NCBI GenBank assembly: GCA_022425185.1 | Contig: JAKMFY010000129.1 | Location: 1 to 9,308 of the forward strand | Length of the DNA: 9,308 bases | From: Candidatus Poseidoniaceae archaeon | GTDB lineage: Archaea; Thermoplasmatota; Poseidoniia; Poseidoniales; Poseidoniaceae | Direction: 5' to 3' | Part shown: positions 1 through 5,531 of the stretch, piece by piece | Position numbering within the stretch: position 1 is the stretch's first letter | How the letters are laid out: each line of letters starts with the position of its first letter | Translations under genes and position numbers: made by a program | The notes under the pieces: model-generated | The model's input: the letters and a program-made list of their open reading frames with translations, nothing else | What the model was told of the DNA's origin: nothing | Databases searched by the model: none

Positions 1-2
1 CA

Positions 3-1496
3 TTACTTGAAATTGAATCTGACGCTTCTGCCTTAGATGCAACACTAAGTCTCCATGAAATGTCAAAGCTAGCTTTCCTCGCATCCTCCGTTGCCTATCC
101 TGAAGCAAATCTTGTCGATCCCAAAGAGAAACAAGTGCGAGATGAAGCATGGTGGGCAACGGTCCGAGCTCCAGTGAGAAGGCTCGACCGTGACGAAAAA
201 CTACCAGAAGTGAAACCAACCATCGAAACTCCTGAATTTATTCGACACAAAACTCAAGCAAGAATACAAAATCTAACTGGCCCAATGCTCAAGAAAGGGC
301 AAGCCCTGCTTGAACATGCAGTTGAACCAGCAGCAACATTCAATCTGGCAGAGGCTCTACGAAAACACGGGCGTCCTTTATTGGTGGTCACAAGACAATC
401 TCCAGAACGGCTCAAAGTAAACCACCAAATTGAATTTGAAGATTGCAGATGGCTGACTGAAAAAGAACATGAACGAACCTTAGAGCCATCACTAGAATCA
501 ATTCGGAAGACTATTGATTCCTTTTTCCATGATAATTTACGAGCAGTATTGGTTCTAGAGGGAATCGAATATCTGGCAGGGATCCATGGTGAAAGGCAAG
601 TCATTGAGATGGTGCGAGGCATTGTTGACGAAACACGCTATACAGACAACGTGATGTTCCTTACATCGAACCTTGATGCATTTACAAAGATACAACGTGC
701 AAGATTAATGCGAGAATTTAGCACTCTCGAAACAACCCAAATCGACGCATGGCTTCTTGATGAGGAATTACTCCTCGATCATCCGTTCTGTCAACCTCCT
801 GATGAAGAAGAACTTGCGTGGATTGAACAACACCTTCAGGAAAGTTTGGCTGGGCTTCGAAATGAAGAACCTGAACCAATGATTCCCGAAATCGAGCAAA
901 TCCCTCTCCCGGTCTTCGAAGAGGAGGCGGATGATGAAGAAGAACTGGATGTGTCGAACGATGAAACAGAAGAATCTTTTGAAGAGGAAGTTGCCATTCT
1001 CGAGCCGGAGATTGAACCCATCCCAATCGTCAAGAAGCCACGTCCAGCTCAACGAATTGTTCGTCGAAGAAGAAATATCAAATCGAAGCCTAGCAACAAA
1101 AGAGTTGAGAAGCTAAATGCTGCATCAAAGCGTATTGTTGAATTAACCACAGTTGAATCCGATATTCCTCAACCACCACGCCTGGAACATCTTGCAAAGG
1201 CTGCTGCAAGCGTCCAAGAACATCGATTCCCTGAGCAAAAGAAGAACTTAACATCACAGCGTCTGAATAGAGCAGCAGTCAGTTCTGCATCGAAGAAGTT
1301 GTCGAAATTACCACCAATAAAGGGCTCGAAGACACTTCGATTGCAACAACGCCCAGCACCTGCTGAATCAAATGTCGAATCAAAGACCTCACCTCATGCA
1401 AGGGAGTATGCGTCTGCTACTCAACATCGAGAACCTATTCAAGAACTTAGGAACGACACGGAGTCAAATGATTCAGATGAGGAGGAACTTGTATGA
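3..1496 (+). CDS. DUF835-domain protein with charged disordered tail (5' partial)
   Basis: Function unknown. Numbering from the ATG at 60, residues about 92-222 match the archaeal DUF835 pattern. They show a strand ending in VTRQSPERL (110-118), a WLT motif (131-133), the hydrophobic strand plus acidic turn AVLVLEGIEYL (162-172), and a later strand VMFLTSNLDAF (198-208). The last two look like the Walker B and sensor strands of a P-loop ATPase fold, but I see no Walker A, so catalysis is doubtful (inference). Residues 268-320 are strongly acidic, 324-358 are strongly basic, and the rest to 478 is polar and probably disordered. The frame is open from 60 back to the window edge, adding 19 residues. 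The ATG at 60 has no Shine-Dalgarno sequence, so the real start probably lies upstream. The stop overlaps the next gene by ATGA, which points to co-expression with the DnaA-like ATPase. Confidence 0.8.
   Translation, partial: LLEIESDASALDATLSLHEMSKLAFLASSVAYPEANLVDPKEKQVRDEAWWATVRAPVRRLDRDEKLPEVKPTIETPEFIRHKTQARIQNLTGPMLKKGQALLEHAVEPAATFNLAEALRKHGRPLLVVTRQSPERLKVNHQIEFEDCRWLTEKEHERTLEPSLESIRKTIDSFFHDNLRAVLVLEGIEYLAGIHGERQVIEMVRGIVDETRYTDNVMFLTSNLDAFTKIQRARLMREFSTLETTQIDAWLLDEELLLDHPFCQPPDEEELAWIEQHLQESLAGLRNEEPEPMIPEIEQIPLPVFEEEADDEEELDVSNDETEESFEEEVAILEPEIEPIPIVKKPRPAQRIVRRRRNIKSKPSNKRVEKLNAASKRIVELTTVESDIPQPPRLEHLAKAAASVQEHRFPEQKKNLTSQRLNRAAVSSASKKLSKLPPIKGSKTLRLQQRPAPAESNVESKTSPHAREYASATQHREPIQELRNDTESNDSDEEELV
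1481..1485 (+). promoter_or_regulatory. Shine-Dalgarno site for the DnaA-like gene
   Basis: GGAGG, within TGAGGAGGAA, lies 7 bases before the ATG at 1493 and inside the end of the upstream coding region. It supports the ATG within the ATGA overlap as the true start and translation of this gene from a polycistronic message. It is the clearest ribosome binding site in the window. Confidence 0.7.
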
Positions 1497-3337
1497 GCAT
1501 AGAGCGTACAAACCGACTGAAAATTGCTCTGCAAAAAGCAAAAGCAAATTTGCCGGAGAATGAAAGTCCTAGGACTGCAAATAAATCCAGTTTGGGCCGA
1601 CTTCTCAACAAGCCGTCATCTCTGAAAGAGAAGAGAGCATTCTTGGGAAATCAACCAATACATGAGCGGCCGTTGATTGATGCGATTGCAAAGGAAACAT
1701 TTGGAAACGATGTTGAATACATTCCAAAACTCAACCTACGGAAAGATTACGAAAAACAATCCAACGCTCAACACATCGCCTCTCGATTAAAGAATATGAG
1801 AGAACGAGTCAATGTTGAACCCACTACTCCGCTCGGATCACGTGTTGGTTTCTCCATCGACGGGAAGCCTTTGTGGGCATCGATAATCGATGAACAAAGG
1901 CAATACCCCTCACAGCCATTGAATCAAGAGTTGGCCCCTATACAGCCACATGAGCGCCTGCACCATAGCAATCTTGCACCTACACAATCAAGCTGGCCGT
2001 TACAACTCCAAATCAATCAAAAGAAGACGTTCAAACAATGGCGAGTCTATGGGGAAAATCGAGGACCAACCCAAGCATGTGAAGCAATTATTGATCAACT
2101 TGGAAGTCAAATGAATCCGTTACTCATGATCGGCCTGCAAGGCACTGGAAAGAGTCACCTATTGCACGCAACGGGCCAAAGTGTATTACGATACTACGAC
2201 AAAGAAGTTCGAATCGTACGAGGTACTGAACTGATTAGTGCAAGTAGCCTTCCGCACGATTGGCACGAAGCATTAGCAAATACATGCTTGCTGTTAATCG
2301 ATGATCTTCATCTAGTCTCGGAAAACGAAAATCTTGCTACAAATTTAGGACACCTCGTCGATCATGCTTTGAATCTAGGAATCCAAGTGCTTGCAACCTC
2401 ATTGACATATCCTGATTCATGGGCGTCATCCAGACTCTGGGATGTCATGAAAAATTCGTTAACAGCAGAATTAGCCCCGATTTCATCGACGAGCCTGGCT
2501 CTTCATGTTAAACGAGAAAGTTCACTTCAAGGATTGCTTCTCGAGGATGCACATATCATGTATCTTTTGGAACATACAGGAAATGATTGGAGAAGTGTTA
2601 ACTCATCAATTGCAATGCTGGTAAATGCCAACCAAAAGGGAGATATTGCCCATCAGCCAGAAGATGTTTTACGCATTCTCGCAAACAAGCCAAAGCAAGA
2701 AGAACACATTCATGATCAAAGTGGCTCAAGTATCACGCTCGCATCTGATATTGTTCGCACTGCAACAGATGTCATCTACTCAGACAAAGATATCGGAGGT
2801 ATTGAATTGCATTCAACCTCACTCGATCTTCCGGAAGATGATTGGGAGCCACGAATTGTTTCAGTAGATGAGATTCATAGAGCAAATGATTTGATTGAGC
2901 AGCATCTTAAGACGACGCTAGAAGAGTTAACTCCTGAAGCACCAAGTGTACTTGATGCAGATTTCAGAGACCGACATCTAACTCATCAACTCGGCCAAAT
3001 AGAAGGAAACGACATCGATTCTGCTGTTGATGTCATGGTTGGAATAGATACAGAAATCGATCGAGTCATTACCGAGAGAGAACAACAAATGGTCAGAGAT
3101 GACCTTCGCCTACGAAATCTTGAATCACAAATGGAAGCTTTACTCGAAAGAACATCAAATGCAGATGCAAACGAGCTCATCGATATCGTTGATGAATTAC
3201 GCTACATTGAGCATGAATTAGGTCTCGTGAGTGAAGACGCAATGGAGGCTTTTGAACTTGAAGATGAAGAAGCGAAGAATCTCGTACACTTGGCTCGAAT
3301 TCGGCCAAAAGCGATCCTAACTGGGGAAGAAGAATGA
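1493..3337 (+). CDS. DnaA-like AAA+ ATPase lacking the DnaA DNA-binding domain
   Basis: The centre of this 614-residue protein (about 175-398) reads like DnaA domain III. FKQWRVYGENR (180-190) corresponds to the DnaA entry motif F-x-x-F-V-x-G-x-x-N. It is followed by NPL, Walker A GLQGTGKS (214-221) with the DnaA-like HLLHA after it, Walker B LLLIDD (266-271), a sensor-1 strand at ATS (301-303), and DWRSVNSSIAML (365-376), whose R367 fits the sensor-2 arginine. In a hand alignment the DnaA arginine-finger position (R-L-x-S-R-F) reads R-L-W-D-V-M, so the finger is missing. Residues 1-170 are polar and unrecognised. Residues 400-614 are acidic, with a likely coiled coil at about 515-575. There is no C-terminal DnaA helix-turn-helix signature. 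ATP binding is likely, but the partner and role are unknown. The gene overlaps both neighbours by ATGA. Alternatives are an Hda-like or IstB/DnaC-like loader ATPase. It should not be named dnaA. Confidence 0.8.
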   Translation: MSIERTNRLKIALQKAKANLPENESPRTANKSSLGRLLNKPSSLKEKRAFLGNQPIHERPLIDAIAKETFGNDVEYIPKLNLRKDYEKQSNAQHIASRLKNMRERVNVEPTTPLGSRVGFSIDGKPLWASIIDEQRQYPSQPLNQELAPIQPHERLHHSNLAPTQSSWPLQLQINQKKTFKQWRVYGENRGPTQACEAIIDQLGSQMNPLLMIGLQGTGKSHLLHATGQSVLRYYDKEVRIVRGTELISASSLPHDWHEALANTCLLLIDDLHLVSENENLATNLGHLVDHALNLGIQVLATSLTYPDSWASSRLWDVMKNSLTAELAPISSTSLALHVKRESSLQGLLLEDAHIMYLLEHTGNDWRSVNSSIAMLVNANQKGDIAHQPEDVLRILANKPKQEEHIHDQSGSSITLASDIVRTATDVIYSDKDIGGIELHSTSLDLPEDDWEPRIVSVDEIHRANDLIEQHLKTTLEELTPEAPSVLDADFRDRHLTHQLGQIEGNDIDSAVDVMVGIDTEIDRVITEREQQMVRDDLRLRNLESQMEALLERTSNADANELIDIVDELRYIEHELGLVSEDAMEAFELEDEEAKNLVHLARIRPKAILTGEEE

Positions 3338-3786
3338 CAGACGCATGGTGGGCGAATGGAGTCCCTTTCCAATGTCAGCCTGATTGTGGCCGATGTTGCG
3401 ACCAACCAGGAGGCATTGTGTATCTTGCACCAACAGATGCTGAGAAACTTGCAGAACATGCTGGAATGGAAGTCGAAGCATGGCTAAGAAGAGATTGTAC
3501 AAAAACGCTTGATGGTAGATATATTCTGCGATCTCGTCAAGGAGATGGAATCTGCATCTACTTGAATGAAAAAAAACAATGCAATGTCTATCAAGTTCGC
3601 CCACAGCAATGCAAGGCGTTTCCATGGTGGGCAGAAAACCTTCGAAGTAAGCGTTCTTGGAATCAAGTCAAAGAATCATGCCCAGGACTTACCGCTGATG
3701 ATGCGATTATAATCTCTGGAGAAGATATCCGACTTCATGTCCAAGCGGATCGTCAATCAACCCGTGGATTTCGAAAATGGGAATAA
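3334..3786 (+). CDS. YkgJ-family CxxCxxCC zinc/iron-cluster protein
   Basis: A 150-residue protein with the cysteine layout of the CxxCxxCC (YkgJ, PF03692) family. C14, C18, C21 and C22 form the N-terminal cluster CQPDCGRCC. They are followed by C74 in GICIYL, C83 in QCNVY, the R-P-x-x-C motif ending at C93 with FPWW after it, and C116. These cysteines are expected to bind iron-sulfur or zinc, and the biochemical role of the family is poorly defined. No signal peptide or membrane segment is visible, so it is probably cytosolic. Its ATG overlaps the stop of the DnaA-like gene (ATGA), with a weak GGGGA upstream. It is the last gene of the cluster, before a hairpin and T-run. C55 is an extra cysteine outside the usual pattern. 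The family call is firm and the function is open. Confidence 0.85.
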   Translation: MTDAWWANGVPFQCQPDCGRCCDQPGGIVYLAPTDAEKLAEHAGMEVEAWLRRDCTKTLDGRYILRSRQGDGICIYLNEKKQCNVYQVRPQQCKAFPWWAENLRSKRSWNQVKESCPGLTADDAIIISGEDIRLHVQADRQSTRGFRKWE

Positions 3787-3795
3787 GTGTTATTA

Positions 3796-3828
3796 GGTGT
3801 AATTAGCAACACCACTTGGTTGTTTTTT
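3796..3828 (+). terminator. Possible transcription terminator after the three-gene cluster
   Basis: A 5-base stem, GGTGT (3796-3800) with ACACC (3809-3813), is followed ten bases later by six T's (3823-3828). Archaeal RNA polymerase mainly needs the T-run, and the stem may be incidental. The position, between the YkgJ-type gene and an independent citrate synthase gene, is sensible for a terminator. Confidence 0.4.
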
Positions 3829-3847
3829 CGTACTTTCCTTTATACGG

Positions 3848-5047
3848 ATGACCCGATTCGGAAGATACGGTGAGACAGTGACTGATGAGGCTAAGCATCT
3901 TCTTGATTTAACTGAAAAGCACCTCGACATCGGTATGCGTGGCGTTCCAGTCGGAACATGTCGCACATCATTTGTAACTCCCGGAGAAGGAGTCCACTAT
4001 TGTGGATATCCAATTGCTGAACTTGCAGAAATGGAGCCCGAGGATGTTGCTTATCTCCTCTACAACAAGGAGCTTCCTACAGAGAAACAATCAGCAGAAT
4101 TCAGACAAGATCTAGCCGCAAGAGCAGAATTACCAGGTGATTTATCGGGCTTATTTTCTACACTTCCAAGAGATGGTCATCCGATGGACTGGTTGTCCAT
4201 TGGGATACACTCACTTGGCATGATGGATTGTCAAAATGATTGGAAGGAAGATGCACTCAATTTGTTAGCAAGAATGCCGCGACTCATGGGACTCATGCTC
4301 CGCTATCGAGAAGGGCGAACTGATAATATTCCAGAAGATGATACATCCCTTACTATGGTTCAGCGTTTCACAAATACACTTCAACTCGAAGATGTCGATC
4401 AAGAAAAACTTGCAAAGATAATTTCTGTCTATCTCGTCCTTCACATGGATCACGGTGGCGGCAACCTCTCAACATTCGTTGGTAAGGCCGTAGCAAGTGG
4501 CCACGCTACCCTCTACTCATCCATTGCCAGTTCAATGAATGCTCTCAGCGGACCACTTCATGGTCGAGCAAATCAATCCTGTCTCGAATTCGTACTTCGT
4601 GTTGGTACATCAGTACCTGAAGAAGTTGAACACTTTGTTCGAAAGGAATTGGAAGAGGGTCGACCGGTGTTTGGATTTGGACATGCAGTCTTACGTTCCG
4701 AAGACCCAAGAGCTACTGTTCAATTTGCATTAGGAGAGAAACTCTGCCCTGATGATGAAAACTTCAAGATCATTCGCACATTGCGTGAAGTAGCACCTCG
4801 TGTGTTGTCTGAAAACCCAAAAATCTCCAATCCAAACGCAAATGTTGACATCGCATCCGGCGCCTTACTTCACCATGTAGGCCTGACCAATCCAAGTTAC
4901 TACACCACATTCTTCGGTTGGGCTAGAGTCATTGGTATAGGCGCTCAAATCTTTGATGAACGAGTCGTCATGCGAGCAGGTAAAGGGGTTCCTATTTACC
5001 GACCTAAGTACATTGCACGAGAGCAATCTCTACGTCACATCGAGTGA
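3848..5047 (+). CDS. gltA: Citrate synthase, mitochondrial-like type
   Basis: Condenses acetyl-CoA and oxaloacetate to citrate, the entry step of the TCA cycle, in the cytosol. The 399-residue protein has the catalytic triad in context: H238 in GPLHGRANQ, H279 in FGFGHAVLR, and D334 in NVDIASG. H202 in MDHGGGN, R288 in DPR and R360 in FGWAR fit oxaloacetate-binding positions. Several stretches look like mitochondrial citrate synthase as I recall it (GMRG near the N terminus, DHGGGN, PLHGxANQ, GHAVLR, YYTxxFG). The usual archaeal and bacterial enzyme typically reads GHRVY and NVDFYSG at the last two sites. The ATG at 3848 is the only ATG before Met30, and Met30 lies inside the conserved GMRG, so the earlier start is preferred. 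There is no Shine-Dalgarno sequence. The only TATA-like string (TTTATA, 3839-3844) is too close to this ATG to drive it. The gene abuts the converging Rieske gene exactly. Confidence 0.93.
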   Translation: MTRFGRYGETVTDEAKHLLDLTEKHLDIGMRGVPVGTCRTSFVTPGEGVHYCGYPIAELAEMEPEDVAYLLYNKELPTEKQSAEFRQDLAARAELPGDLSGLFSTLPRDGHPMDWLSIGIHSLGMMDCQNDWKEDALNLLARMPRLMGLMLRYREGRTDNIPEDDTSLTMVQRFTNTLQLEDVDQEKLAKIISVYLVLHMDHGGGNLSTFVGKAVASGHATLYSSIASSMNALSGPLHGRANQSCLEFVLRVGTSVPEEVEHFVRKELEEGRPVFGFGHAVLRSEDPRATVQFALGEKLCPDDENFKIIRTLREVAPRVLSENPKISNPNANVDIASGALLHHVGLTNPSYYTTFFGWARVIGIGAQIFDERVVMRAGKGVPIYRPKYIAREQSLRHIE

Positions 5048-5425
5048 TCAAGAATTCATGTCGATTTCGACATAACCATCTTTTTCTCGAACATCATACG
5101 TTTTCAATGAAGATGGTTTTCTTAATTTACCAAGCATTTTCCCGTATAAAGGGAAATATGGAGCAGGAGACCATTCGTTAACCGAACCATCTTCGGGATG
5201 GTATGAGGATTGATGCAAAGGGCAGCGCAAGCAGCCATCTTTGATTTTTCCGCCCCAATGCAGAGGCCATGCCATGTGTCGGCACAATGCATTTGTTCCG
5301 AATATGCCTTCTTCAGTTCTCATAACTGCGACCATTTTCGCACCAATGGCCTTGCCCTTGACCTTATTCATTTTTAATTTTGAACTCTTACAAACTTTTT
5401 TCCAACGGTGTTCTACTTCGGCCAT
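5048..5425 (-). CDS. Rieske-type [2Fe-2S] ferredoxin
   Basis: A 125-residue protein with a Rieske cluster site, C48-x-H50 then 17 residues to C68-x-x-H71 (CRHM and CPLH). It should bind one [2Fe-2S] cluster through two cysteines and two histidines. There is no membrane anchor or signal peptide. The length fits soluble Rieske ferredoxins of the oxygenase-ferredoxin or NirD type, not the membrane Rieske subunit of bc1/b6f complexes. It probably carries electrons in the cytosol, but the partner is not in the window: no oxygenase or reductase gene is adjacent. C65 is an additional nearby cysteine. The gene is divergent from the RND exporter and shares its promoter architecture. The predicted message is leaderless. 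AAGGAG lies 18 bases before the ATG, too far to be a normal Shine-Dalgarno site. Confidence 0.88.
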   Translation of the reverse strand: MAEVEHRWKKVCKSSKLKMNKVKGKAIGAKMVAVMRTEEGIFGTNALCRHMAWPLHWGGKIKDGCLRCPLHQSSYHPEDGSVNEWSPAPYFPLYGKMLGKLRKPSSLKTYDVREKDGYVEIDMNS

Positions 5426-5448
5426 GTTCGCTGATTCGGGAATCTCCT

Positions 5449-5468
5449 TATGAATAAGTGTTCAAAAT
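5449..5468 (-). promoter_or_regulatory. Predicted archaeal promoter of the Rieske gene
   Basis: On the minus strand this reads ATTTTGAACACTTATTCATA. The TATA-like ATTCATA is centred about 27 bases before the ATG, so transcription should begin at or next to the start codon. The element matches the opposite promoter at 16 of 20 positions and lies at the same distance from its start codon (38 bases from the G of GAACAC to the A of ATG). Confidence 0.5.
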
Positions 5469-5488
5469 CACATATGCTTTTGTTTCAA

Positions 5489-5508
5489 ATTTGGAACACC
5501 CATTTATA
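5489..5508 (+). promoter_or_regulatory. Predicted archaeal promoter of the RND exporter gene
   Basis: This reads ATTTGGAACACCCATTTATA. TTTATA (5503-5508) is centred about 26 bases before the ATG at 5532, the normal TATA-to-start distance in archaea, so a leaderless transcript is predicted. No Shine-Dalgarno sequence precedes the ATG. GAACAC just upstream sits where a BRE element or an operator would be. Confidence 0.6.
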
Positions 5509-5531
5509 CCTCGTTACAAGGGCCTAAATTC

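Noticed and set aside
254..1026. Minus-strand open frames opposite the DUF835 gene (254-622, 718-1026)
   Set aside because: They are low-complexity mirrors of the acidic and Glu-rich coding region, with no recognisable domain and no promoter, while the plus frame has a clear DUF835 match.
1493..3337. Naming this gene dnaA, a bacterial replication initiator implying a bacterial contig
   Set aside because: Domain IV is absent and the arginine finger is missing. The neighbours (DUF835, TATA-type promoters) indicate an archaeon, so the name would mislead.
5443..5448. AAGGAG (minus strand) as Shine-Dalgarno site of the Rieske gene
   Set aside because: It is 18 bases from the ATG, has no alternative start codon at a usable distance, and the promoter position predicts a leaderless message.
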